Shown: piece after piece, positions 1 to 7,816 of the stretch
How positions within the stretch are numbered: the stretch's first letter is position 1
Layout of the letters: every line of letters begins with the position of its first letter
NCBI GenBank assembly: GCA_027621155.1
Contig: JAQCCA010000002.1
Location: 1 to 42,156 of the forward strand
Direction of reading: 5' to 3'
Origin: Pseudomonadota bacterium
Lineage (GTDB): Bacteria; Pseudomonadota; Gammaproteobacteria; Francisellales; Francisellaceae
DNA: 42,156 nucleotides
Notes under the pieces: model-generated
What the model was told of the DNA's origin: nothing
Database searches by the model: none
Seen by the model: only the letters and a program-made list of their open reading frames with translations
Position numbers and translations under genes: made by a program

Positions 1-995
1 CGCATTCTGGTTCGCAAGCAAATGCTGCCGTTTATTTTGCGCTTTTGCAACCAGGAGACACTGTGCTTGGCATGTCTTTAGCGCATGGTGGACATTTAAC
101 ACATGGCGCTAAGGTCAGTTTCTCAGGGAAATTATTCAATGCCATTCAATATGGTTTAGATCCACAAACCGGTGATATTGATTATGCAGAAGTGGCGCGT
201 TTAGCGAAAGAGCATAAACCAAAGATGATTATCGCCGGATTCTCTGCATTTTCAGGGATTGTTGATTGGGCGCGCTTTAGAAAAATCGCCGATGAAGTCG
301 GGGCTTATTTGATGGTTGATATGGCGCATGTTGCAGGTTTAATTGCTGCAGGTGTTTATCCAAATCCCGTTCCATTTGCTGATGTGGTGACTAGTACAAC
401 ACATAAGACATTGCGTGGACCACGTGGTGGAATTATTTTGGCTAAGTCAAACCCCGAGCTTGAGAAAAAATTCCAATCAATTGTTTTCCCTGGCACACAA
501 GGTGGACCATTGATGCATGTCATCGCTGCCAAAGCAGTTGCCTTTAAAGAAGCATTGCAACCTGAGTTTAAAACTTATCAGCAACAAGTGGTTAAGAATG
601 CTAAAAAAATGGCAGAAGTGTTAATGTCGCGTGGTGTTGATGTCGTCTCAAAGGGCACTGAGAATCATTTGATTTTAATTGATCTAATCAGTAAAGGTAT
701 TACAGGTAAAGATGTTGAAGCTGCTTTGGGACGCGCAAATATCACTGTTAATAAAAATTCAGTGCCGAATGATCCACGTTCTCCTTTTGTCACCAGTGGC
801 TTACGCATTGGTACACCGGCCATTACCACGCGTGGTTTAAAAGAAGATGAGTGTGCGCAAATCGCGCATTGGATGTGTGACATTATCGATGATCTTGGCA
901 ATGAAGCAAAAGAGCAGGAAATCAAACAAAAAGTTGTAGCACTTTGTGCTAAATTCCCTGTTTATTCAGAAGACAAAGCAACTGAATCTGCGTAG
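1..995 (+). CDS. glyA: Serine hydroxymethyltransferase, 3' part (5' end outside window)
   Basis: GlyA interconverts serine and glycine with tetrahydrofolate, feeding one-carbon units to purine, thymidylate and methionine synthesis in the cytosol; it uses PLP. The frame is open from the first bases and upstream of the listed ORF start reads the family motif [19 protein letters not shown], so the gene is cut by the window edge. The PLP lysine lies in [14 protein letters not shown], followed by the family-typical FPGTQGGPL and SGLRIGTPA segments. It ends in TAG, which shows that TAG is used as a stop in this genome (relevant to rne below). It converges on the PotF-like gene across a palindromic repeat. 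Identification is secure. Confidence 0.97.
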   Translation, partial: HSGSQANAAVYFALLQPGDTVLGMSLAHGGHLTHGAKVSFSGKLFNAIQYGLDPQTGDIDYAEVARLAKEHKPKMIIAGFSAFSGIVDWARFRKIADEVGAYLMVDMAHVAGLIAAGVYPNPVPFADVVTSTTHKTLRGPRGGIILAKSNPELEKKFQSIVFPGTQGGPLMHVIAAKAVAFKEALQPEFKTYQQQVVKNAKKMAEVLMSRGVDVVSKGTENHLILIDLISKGITGKDVEAALGRANITVNKNSVPNDPRSPFVTSGLRIGTPAITTRGLKEDECAQIAHWMCDIIDDLGNEAKEQEIKQKVVALCAKFPVYSEDKATESA

Positions 996-1029
996 CTAAG
1001 TACCAATGCAAATATTATCAGGTATTTTT

Positions 1030-1095
1030 TGGATTCTCGGATCAAGTCCGAGAATGACCACGAATCGTCATATTCGGGCTTGACCCGAATATCCA
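1030..1095. repeat. 66-bp double-hairpin palindromic repeat between convergent genes
   Basis: The whole unit is an imperfect palindrome running from TGGAT to ATCCA. Each half is itself a hairpin: ATTCTCGGA/TCCGAGAAT (9 bp) around TCAAG, and TATTCGGG/CCCGAATA (8 bp) around CTTGA. The two halves differ in sequence but both keep their pairing. It sits in the only gap between glyA and the convergent potF-like gene, so it may also act as a bidirectional transcription end. From memory, sequences of this TCAAG-loop type are dispersed in several proteobacterial genomes; its copy number here cannot be seen. Confidence 0.8.
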
Positions 1096-1111
1096 TTATT
1101 ACCAAAAACTA

Positions 1112-2320
1112 TTATTTAGGTACTTCTTTCTGCTCAGGATGATAATACTTTGGGGTAAAGTTAATCCCATATTTTACATACATCCACATTTTAGAGACAA
1201 AGGCTTGTAACTCAGGTGGATGCATACTTAATACATACATTTTCTTAATCATGGCTTCTGTTGGGTTAACGTTAGGGTCTTTGAATAAATCATTCAAATA
1301 TTGACTGTTATCAACAACACCGTTGGGTTGATAAATATAATTGCTATTCATTGCAGCAACATAAGGATCCATATTAAAGTTTAAAAAAGCATAGGCAGCA
1401 TCAAGGTTTTTAGCACCCTTAGGAATCATCAGCATATCAAACCAGATATTTGTTCCTTCTGCGGGTAAGACATATTTTAAGATTTGATCGGGGTTGATCT
1501 CTTTAGCGCGCTCAACCGAACGGACAACGTCACCTGAGTAGCCCATAACGACGCATAAATTACCGGCAGTAAAGTCATTTTGATATTTATTGCTGTCAAA
1601 GTATTTGATATAAGGACGCACATTTTTTATTAAATACAGCGCTGCTTTTTCATAAGCTGCCTTATCAGTGGTGTTAGGGTCAATGCCTGCATAGTAAAAA
1701 TAATTGCCAAATACCTGTTCAGGCTCATCAAGCATTGAAACGCCACATTTGGATAGCGTTTTAAGATACTTTGGATCAAATAAGTATTTCCAGCTGTTTG
1801 GCACAACAGAGTGTCCAAAGACTTTGGCGACTTCTTTGACATTATAGGCAATGCCCGTCGTACCATAGGTATAGACAACAGCATAATTATTACCGGGGTC
1901 ATTAATCTCAGAAATCTTATCATAAATGGCTTTATTGCGATGTGCCCAGTTGGGCAGTTTGCTTTTATCAAGCTGAATGAGCGCATGTGATTTGATCTCA
2001 CTTGGTAGGTAAAGTGCACCTTGCTCAATAACATCAAACCCAGAGGCACCAGTCATCACCTTGGCGCGTGTCATATTATCATCGGTGGTATAGCTTAAAC
2101 GCACACGGGTATTAGAAAGCTTGCTAAAGCATGGGATAAGATCCGGTGACATATAATCTGCCCAATTTGTAAAGTTAAGCGTCTTTTTGGTTTTAAATGG
2201 GGTAATGGGTGAGCTTAATAATTTTTCATTACATTGAAAATCAGCAGCAGCCAGTAAGCCAGAACAGCCAATAAATAGTGCAACAATATATGAAGTCTTT
2301 TTAAGTTTCGTCAATAACAT
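1112..2320 (-). CDS. Periplasmic polyamine-binding protein, PotF/PotD family
   Basis: This is the substrate-binding component of a PotFGHI-type polyamine ABC transporter. A signal peptide (lysines, then a hydrophobic stretch ending near AAAD) precedes the mature start KTLNFTNWADYMSPDLIPCF, which matches the PotF N-terminus. PotF-like pocket segments follow: GASGFDVI, DEPEQVF, a GDV aspartate and the aspartate in WFDML. The aromatic residue of the family's GWAGDV segment is tyrosine here (GYSGDV), so ligand preference may differ from E. coli putrescine-binding PotF. No permease or ATPase gene is adjacent, so it is an orphan in this window. It lies downstream of the tRNA pair and is probably transcribed on its own. 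Confidence 0.88.
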   Translation of the reverse strand: MLLTKLKKTSYIVALFIGCSGLLAAADFQCNEKLLSSPITPFKTKKTLNFTNWADYMSPDLIPCFSKLSNTRVRLSYTTDDNMTRAKVMTGASGFDVIEQGALYLPSEIKSHALIQLDKSKLPNWAHRNKAIYDKISEINDPGNNYAVVYTYGTTGIAYNVKEVAKVFGHSVVPNSWKYLFDPKYLKTLSKCGVSMLDEPEQVFGNYFYYAGIDPNTTDKAAYEKAALYLIKNVRPYIKYFDSNKYQNDFTAGNLCVVMGYSGDVVRSVERAKEINPDQILKYVLPAEGTNIWFDMLMIPKGAKNLDAAYAFLNFNMDPYVAAMNSNYIYQPNGVVDNSQYLNDLFKDPNVNPTEAMIKKMYVLSMHPPELQAFVSKMWMYVKYGINFTPKYYHPEQKEVPK

Positions 2321-2472
2321 AACAAAGCCCGCAAAGTTATAAAATTAAAATATTGGGCTATTGTAGCGATAAGTGACAGCACTTGATAGAACTTATTGTT
2401 TGTTATGCTGTTTAATGAAAATATTTAGCAACTAAGTGATTTCAGTGATACTCATTAGGAAGCTAATCTGAT

Positions 2473-2547
2473 TGGAGCGGGAAACGAGGTTCGAACTCGC
2501 GACCCCAACCTTGGCAAGGTTGTGCTCTACCACTGAGCTATTCCCGC
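2473..2547 (-). tRNA. tRNA-Gly(GCC)
   Basis: On the minus strand the sequence folds as a tRNA. The GCGGGAA acceptor pairs with TTCCCGC, the D arm contains AGCTCAGTGGTAGAGC, the anticodon loop is TTGCCAA (anticodon GCC), the T arm contains GTTCGAA, and CCA is encoded. It is 8 bp downstream of tRNA-Arg and surely co-transcribed with it. The plus-strand 61-aa ORF over this area is an antisense artefact. Confidence 0.97.
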
Positions 2548-2554
2548 TTGAATA

Positions 2555-2631
2555 TGGCGCACCCGGAAGGATTCGAACCTCCGACCGCCTGGTTCGTAGC
2601 CAGGTACTCTATCCAGCTGAGCTACGGGTGC
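2555..2631 (-). tRNA. tRNA-Arg(ACG)
   Basis: Minus-strand cloverleaf with acceptor GCACCCG pairing with CGGGTGC, D arm AGCTCAGCTGGATAGAGT, anticodon stem CCTGG/CCAGG with loop CTACGAA (anticodon ACG, normally deaminated to ICG by TadA), T loop GTTCGAATC and an encoded CCA. It is the first gene of a two-tRNA transcript. Confidence 0.97.
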
Positions 2632-2668
2632 GTATTGAGTTTTTAACTGTTTCGTGAAAACGAGGTGC

Positions 2669-2697
2669 ATGATAGTGCTTTGCTGCACCCCTGTCAA
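2669..2697 (-). promoter_or_regulatory. Promoter of the tRNA-Arg/tRNA-Gly transcript
   Basis: Reading the minus strand, a perfect -35 TTGACA is followed after 17 bp by TATCAT. A GC-rich discriminator (GCACCTCG) leads into tRNA-Arg about 40 bp later. The tRNA-Leu promoter in this window has the same GCACCT-like discriminator, as expected for stable-RNA promoters under ppGpp control. Confidence 0.8.
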
Positions 2698-2778
2698 TGT
2701 CAAAGTAAAGATAAATTAAAAATATTTGGCTTTTTTTGCTTTGAAATTAACAGCTGTTTTATTGTTGATCATTGCTGT

Positions 2779-4059
2779 TTAAACTTGCGCCACTAAACGC
2801 AGTTCATTCAACACTTTGGTCATAATGCTAAGTGCTTGAGTGAGCTCATTATCACTGATATTCAAAGGACACAATAGCCGTAAAACATGTTTATGACTGC
2901 CTGAGCTTAATAAAATCAATCCATGATGCAATGACTGATCAATAAAGCGCTTTAGCATCGTTGGGTTGGGTTGATTATTATGATCGATAAACTCAATACC
3001 GATCATCGCACCAAGTCCTCTGACATCACCAATAAAGTCACAGGTTTTCTTATGCTCATTAAAAAAGTCACGTAATACTTGACCAAGGTGCATAGCTTGA
3101 TCAGCAAGATTTTCTTCTTTAAATATTTCAAGAGAAGCAAGTGCTGCGGCACATGCAATAGGATTGCCTGAATTAGTACCACCCAAGGATGCTGTGGGCA
3201 TGTCTTTAAGCAGGGATTTTTTGATGGTTAGTGCACTTAATGGTAAGCCAGAAGCCAGTGATTTACCCATCACTAAAATATCGGGGGCACAATGATAATG
3301 TTCCATCGCAAAAAGCTTACCCGTGCGACAAAAGCCACTTTGGATCTCGTCAGCAATCATCACAATTCCATGCTCATTGCAAAGGTGGCGCAAATATTGC
3401 ATAGCTTCAATACTTGCCGGAATAAAGCCACCTTCGCCAAGCTCAGGCTCGATAATAATCGCAGCAATATCCTCTAACGCAACCTGATTCGCGATTAAAT
3501 CATTAATTAATGATTTAAAGTGATTAAGATCGCAATTCATGTCAGGGTAGGGCAGGCGATAAATGTTATTAAAAAGCTCACCAAAACCCTGTTTATAAGG
3601 TTTGACTTTAGCAGTTAAAGACATGCTCATAAAGGTTCGACCATGGAAAGCGCCGTCAAAGCAAAGTACGGCTTGGCGCTTTGTGGAGAAGCGCGCAACT
3701 TTAATGGCATTCTCAACTGCTTCAGTACCACTATTGCAAAGCATGGTTTGCTTTGCAAAGTCACCAGGCGTTAAGGTATTTAAGGCTTGAGCAAGCTTTA
3801 AATAAGGCTCATGAATCATCACATGAAAGCATGGCTGGATAAATTCATTGGCTTGCTTGGTGATCGCTTCAACCACTTTGGGATGATTGTGCCCGATGTT
3901 CATAGCGCCAATACCTGCGGCAAAGTCGACATAGGTTTTACCATTAACATCAGTTAAGGTTGCACCTTGTGCCTTTTTAACGCATAGCTTGGTATTATTA
4001 CCAAGTGCTTGAGGAACCTCGCTTTCACGTAGTTGCCATAATGATTCGTTATTCATCAT
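2779..4059 (-). CDS. Class III PLP aminotransferase (GabT-like); probable 2-aminoadipate aminotransferase
   Basis: A 426-aa fold-type I class III aminotransferase. Visible motifs are NSGTEAVENAIK near 109-120 (phosphate site), IADEIQSGFCRTG with the PLP-pyridine aspartate at 237, and MGKSLASG with the Schiff-base lysine at 266. By sequence alone it would be called 4-aminobutyrate aminotransferase. Its position as last gene of an operon with a lysine/saccharopine dehydrogenase, an aminoadipate semialdehyde dehydrogenase and a 2-oxoadipate enzyme makes 2-aminoadipate to 2-oxoadipate the likely reaction (inference). It starts 8 bp after the DUF1338 stop. Two successive ATGs follow GAGGTT, and the second has the better spacing. 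Confidence 0.85.
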   Translation of the reverse strand: MMNNESLWQLRESEVPQALGNNTKLCVKKAQGATLTDVNGKTYVDFAAGIGAMNIGHNHPKVVEAITKQANEFIQPCFHVMIHEPYLKLAQALNTLTPGDFAKQTMLCNSGTEAVENAIKVARFSTKRQAVLCFDGAFHGRTFMSMSLTAKVKPYKQGFGELFNNIYRLPYPDMNCDLNHFKSLINDLIANQVALEDIAAIIIEPELGEGGFIPASIEAMQYLRHLCNEHGIVMIADEIQSGFCRTGKLFAMEHYHCAPDILVMGKSLASGLPLSALTIKKSLLKDMPTASLGGTNSGNPIACAAALASLEIFKEENLADQAMHLGQVLRDFFNEHKKTCDFIGDVRGLGAMIGIEFIDHNNQPNPTMLKRFIDQSLHHGLILLSSGSHKHVLRLLCPLNISDNELTQALSIMTKVLNELRLVAQV

Positions 4060-4067
4060 AACCTCGA

Positions 4068-4871
4068 TTATGCATTAACATTAGTGCTTTCAAAGATCTT
4101 ATCAGCAGAAGCTGCCACAAATCCTTGATAAAGCTTACCTGTGTGATCTGGGTAGCGTTTAGCAAATTCATAATAGCAGCATGGAATTTCCTTTTCGCCT
4201 TCAGTAAACTCAACCTTAATCATGCCTGATTTAGTACTTGATTGTTCAAGCAAATCGCGAGGTGTACCCTTGACTTCACCGCCTGAGCTATTTAAATCAA
4301 AGCCTTGACCTTTAAGGAAAGTATTGACTTCATGGACTTCATCAAACTGATCTAACGCATTGATGAAAACGGTAAAGTGATTCGCTCTAAACCCAAAGAC
4401 ATAGAACCATGCTGCATATTCAGATTCAGCTAATAGTTTTTGGTAAACTTCATGACTTGGTTTGCCCCAAGAATTGCCAGATAGTAATAACTTTTGAGGG
4501 TGATCAAGCAAAGCTTGAGGGATTTTGTCAATGCACTCTTTAATGGTTTGTTGTGCGAAAGGACTTAACTGTTCAAGTAATAACTGGCTGATAAAAATTT
4601 TAGGCTGTGATGAGTCGCTATACTCATAATGCTTAGCATAAAGTTTCTTGGCTTCAAAATGATAATCACCATTTTCAAAATAGCCTTCAGCAATAAAAGG
4701 TTTAGCTAATACATCAAGATTAATACGTGGATCATTAATCGTTCGTAGTGCAATATGGTCATTAATCACTTGTGCATTATGATCACAAAAAAGATCATAA
4801 ATTTTCTGCACATGTGGGTTTGTGTCAACGTATTGTTGCCATAAGTCGTCTAAAATGATGATATGTGACAT
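4068..4871 (-). CDS. DUF1338/HglS-type 2-oxoadipate dioxygenase/decarboxylase (2-hydroxyglutarate synthase)
   Basis: This family is an iron-dependent enzyme that turns 2-oxoadipate into 2-hydroxyglutarate with loss of CO2 (characterised as HglS in Pseudomonas putida lysine catabolism and in plant homologues). Candidate metal ligands are His39 in NDHIALRTI, His165 in ANHFTVFIN and Glu235 in CYYEFAKRY. At 267 aa it is the short form; the Pseudomonas enzyme is much longer. I prefer the ATG at 4871 over the listed start at 4916. It is preceded by TAGGAGAATAACC, an ideal ribosome site, and the longer form would overlap the upstream aldehyde dehydrogenase gene. Third gene of the lysine operon. Confidence 0.87.
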   Translation of the reverse strand: MSHIIILDDLWQQYVDTNPHVQKIYDLFCDHNAQVINDHIALRTINDPRINLDVLAKPFIAEGYFENGDYHFEAKKLYAKHYEYSDSSQPKIFISQLLLEQLSPFAQQTIKECIDKIPQALLDHPQKLLLSGNSWGKPSHEVYQKLLAESEYAAWFYVFGFRANHFTVFINALDQFDEVHEVNTFLKGQGFDLNSSGGEVKGTPRDLLEQSSTKSGMIKVEFTEGEKEIPCCYYEFAKRYPDHTGKLYQGFVAASADKIFESTNVNA

Positions 4872-4881
4872 GGTTATTCTC

Positions 4882-6381
4882 CTACTCTGTAAGTGAAAAT
4901 TTGATTCCTTGTGCAAGAGGTAATTCCTTGCTCCAATTCATGGTAACGGTTTGGCGACGCATATAGGCTTTCCATGCGTCAGATCCAGCTTCACGCCCGC
5001 CACCGGTGTGTTTCTCGCCACCAAAAGCGCCACCAATTTCAGCGCCTGATGTACCAATGTTGACATTGGCAATACCGCAATCACTGCCGGCATATGATAA
5101 AAATTGTTCAGAATGATCAATACGTTGCGTGAAAATGGCAGATGATAAGCCGTGATCGACTTGGTTATTGATTTTAATTGCATGCTCAATATCATCAAAT
5201 GGCATCACAAATAAAATAGGGCAGAAGTTCTCTTGATTAACAATATCCCAGTCAGGTTTAGCTTCGATGATTGTCGGCTCGACATAGTTGCCTGGCTTGT
5301 TAATCACATTGCCACCAAAAAGGATATTGCCACCTAACTCTTTAGCGCGAGCAACTGCTTTTTGATAAATCCCAACAAGGTTTTGATCAATCAAAGGTCC
5401 CATAAGGTTGTTAGTATCTAGTGGATCACCAACAGTGATTTGCTTGTAGGCATTTTGTAGGCGTTTGATAACATCTTTATAGATGTTCTGGTGTACAAGC
5501 AAACGACGTAATGATGTACAGCGTTGTCCCGCTGTGCCAACTGCACCAAAGACAACGGCAGGAATCGCTAATTTTAAATCAGCAGATTCATCAATGATTG
5601 CGGCATTATTACCACCTAATTCAAGCAGTGATTTACCAAAGCGCTCAGCAACACGTGCACCAACCTCGCGTCCCACGGCAGTGGAGCCGGTGAATGACAT
5701 CAGTGCTATGCGCTGATCAGCAACCAGTGCTTTAGAAACATCAACACTTTTTGAAACCACGGATGTGAAGACATTCGGGAAGTTATGTGCTTTGGTCACG
5801 CGATCACAAATCTCTTGAATTGCTAAGGCACAAAGTGGTGTTTTAGGTGAGGGATTCCAAACAACTGTATTACCACAAATTGCCGCAATAAAAGCATTCC
5901 ATGACCAAACAGCGACAGGGAAGTTATACGCTGAGATCACACCGACAACACCAAGCGGGTGCCATTGTTCAAACATGCGATGATCTGGACGCTCTGAATG
6001 CATTGATTTGCCATACAGCATACGCGCCTGACCAACGGCAAAATCAGCCATATCAATCATCTCTTGTACTTCGCCATCACCTTCTTGTTTGGATTTACCC
6101 ATTTCAAGGGATACAAGACTGCCTAATTGGTCTTTATGCTTTCTTAACTCTTCACCAATTAAACGCACGAGTTCAGCGCGTTGTGGCGCTGGGATCTTGC
6201 GCCATTTTGTAAACGCATTTTGCGCTTCAGTAATGGTTTGCTGTAAATGTGACACACCTAAGCTTGGCACCTTAGCCAATAACTCATTATTGGCAGGGTT
6301 GAAGCTTTCAATATATTCACCAGTGTTGTGCTTGGCAGCGTATTGGCTTAGTTGTTCTGTGTAGCTTGTCATGCAAGTCAT
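4882..6381 (-). CDS. L-aminoadipate-semialdehyde dehydrogenase (ALDH7/antiquitin type)
   Basis: An NAD-dependent aldehyde dehydrogenase of 499 aa. The ALDH7A1-like segment [13 protein letters not shown] holds catalytic Cys288, the general-base glutamate is Glu254 in [10 protein letters not shown], the oxyanion asparagine is in [10 protein letters not shown] (about 153), and the cofactor loop is [11 protein letters not shown] (about 230-240). The GQRCT-x-RR context and LGGNN sequence are characteristic of antiquitin, which oxidises 2-aminoadipate 6-semialdehyde to 2-aminoadipate. Second gene of the operon: 32 bp after the dehydrogenase and 10 bp before the DUF1338 gene. Two ATGs lie close together at the 5' end, with GGAGA upstream. 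Confidence 0.92.
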   Translation of the reverse strand: MTCMTSYTEQLSQYAAKHNTGEYIESFNPANNELLAKVPSLGVSHLQQTITEAQNAFTKWRKIPAPQRAELVRLIGEELRKHKDQLGSLVSLEMGKSKQEGDGEVQEMIDMADFAVGQARMLYGKSMHSERPDHRMFEQWHPLGVVGVISAYNFPVAVWSWNAFIAAICGNTVVWNPSPKTPLCALAIQEICDRVTKAHNFPNVFTSVVSKSVDVSKALVADQRIALMSFTGSTAVGREVGARVAERFGKSLLELGGNNAAIIDESADLKLAIPAVVFGAVGTAGQRCTSLRRLLVHQNIYKDVIKRLQNAYKQITVGDPLDTNNLMGPLIDQNLVGIYQKAVARAKELGGNILFGGNVINKPGNYVEPTIIEAKPDWDIVNQENFCPILFVMPFDDIEHAIKINNQVDHGLSSAIFTQRIDHSEQFLSYAGSDCGIANVNIGTSGAEIGGAFGGEKHTGGGREAGSDAWKAYMRRQTVTMNWSKELPLAQGIKFSLTE

Positions 6382-6413
6382 TGTATTATGTTCTCCAATT
6401 TCGTTGATTACAT

Positions 6414-7574
6414 TTAGATATATTCTCTTTTGCTTGGATTAGTAGCAAGCTCAGGCTTTGGGTTGTCAGCGCAGTTGTCTAAAAAATTATAGCGATAGTA
6501 ATGCCCAAAGCGATTATCCATCATTTGTGCCAAGGTAATATCTTCTTGCTTAGCAAAACCTGCTTTAAAATGCGCTTGTTTTAATGCAAGGTCAATGGTG
6601 ACACATAGACCACAGGCTGTTGTTAATTGCAAAGCACTCCACTTTTGTCCAAAGGCTTCTTGTGAGTGGTATTTCTTAGCAAAATGACGTTCACTATAAA
6701 CGCCATTAATTGTGCCTTCAACAGAAACATAGACCAAGACCACATCGTCTTCAACGCGCGGAATGGCATTGTTGAATATCTCACATAAAAGCTCTTGTTT
6801 GTTCTTAAGCTTAAGGTCATTAATTAAGAAGCGTAACTTCTCACAATGTCCTGGGTAACGCACACTTTTGTAGTTGATATTACGTACTTTTCCTTTATAA
6901 GTGTCTTTGAGTGAGCCAATACCGCCTGAGGTATTAAATGCTTCATACGTTAGCCCATCAATTTTAATTGTCTCAAGATCATCAAGTGGCTCGATCGTAA
7001 CATTTTTGAAATCTTCAATTGCTTCACATGGCTTGACATATTCATTGATCAAGCCTTCGGTTGACCAAGTCAGTGCATATTGCAGTGGGTGGCTGATATT
7101 AACCGGTAGCGCACCCACACGCATTTTGACTGTTTCGGCTTCATCAAAAAGCTTAACAAGATCATTAGTGACAACACTGATAAAGCCAGGTGCTAAACCG
7201 CATTGTGGCGCGAAAACTTTGTCGCTATTTTGCGAAAGTGTCTCAACATATTTTGTTGTTTCAACATCTTCAGTTAGATCAAAATAATTGGTATCACAAG
7301 CTTTCGCCATTTCAGCTACTTTTTTGGTTAAGAAATAAGGCAGAGCAGCAGCTAGTGCCGTAATGTTATGCTCTTTGATATACGCTTTAACATTATCTTC
7401 TTTCATAATGTCCAATACGCAGTGTGTTAGGTTATGCGCCTGTTTACCAAGGGTTAAAGGCTTTCTATCGGCTTGAATATCAGCAATATGCACATGATAA
7501 TCACCACTTGATGCAAGCATAGCACCAGTAAGTAAACCTACTCTACCACTACCAAATATAAGTATATTGATCAT
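6414..7574 (-). CDS. Lysine 6-dehydrogenase / saccharopine dehydrogenase family enzyme
   Basis: A 386-aa NAD(P)-binding enzyme. The Rossmann motif is FGSGRVG (7-13), then GLAPGFIS (126-133), EAFNTSGG (211-218) and [10 protein letters not shown] (237-246). These last blocks resemble bacterial L-lysine 6-dehydrogenase as well as the C-terminal half of saccharopine dehydrogenase. Either would yield 2-aminoadipate 6-semialdehyde, the substrate of the next gene. No separate lysine-ketoglutarate reductase is present in the window, which favours direct lysine 6-dehydrogenase (inference). First gene of the operon, with a near-perfect AAAGGAGGATTCTA before ATG. The upstream 240 bp are shared with divergent comEC. 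Confidence 0.82.
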   Translation of the reverse strand: MINILIFGSGRVGLLTGAMLASSGDYHVHIADIQADRKPLTLGKQAHNLTHCVLDIMKEDNVKAYIKEHNITALAAALPYFLTKKVAEMAKACDTNYFDLTEDVETTKYVETLSQNSDKVFAPQCGLAPGFISVVTNDLVKLFDEAETVKMRVGALPVNISHPLQYALTWSTEGLINEYVKPCEAIEDFKNVTIEPLDDLETIKIDGLTYEAFNTSGGIGSLKDTYKGKVRNINYKSVRYPGHCEKLRFLINDLKLKNKQELLCEIFNNAIPRVEDDVVLVYVSVEGTINGVYSERHFAKKYHSQEAFGQKWSALQLTTACGLCVTIDLALKQAHFKAGFAKQEDITLAQMMDNRFGHYYRYNFLDNCADNPKPELATNPSKREYI

Positions 7575-7816
7575 TAGAATCCTCCTTTTGCTTTGTATTT
7601 ACGTTGCTTATCTTAAATTTAAGAATAGGCTGCTTTAATGTTTTTTGGTTAATAAGTTTCATTTAAGCGCATCCTTTTCGCCGAAATAGTTATTAATGAT
7701 ACCTAAATGATGAAGTTATTTTACATATTGACAGTATTGTTGCAATCAAAATTCAGCAAAATTTAACACGCTTTTTTCGTAAAAGCGCTTTATCTTCACT
7801 ATGCTAAGAGCATTGT

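Noticed and set aside
2472-2657. 61-aa plus-strand ORF
   Set aside because: Lies antisense to tRNA-Gly and tRNA-Arg; a classic false prediction over tRNA genes.
4872-4916. 15-residue extension of the DUF1338 protein
   Set aside because: Overlaps the upstream gene and ignores the AGGAG placed before ATG 4871.
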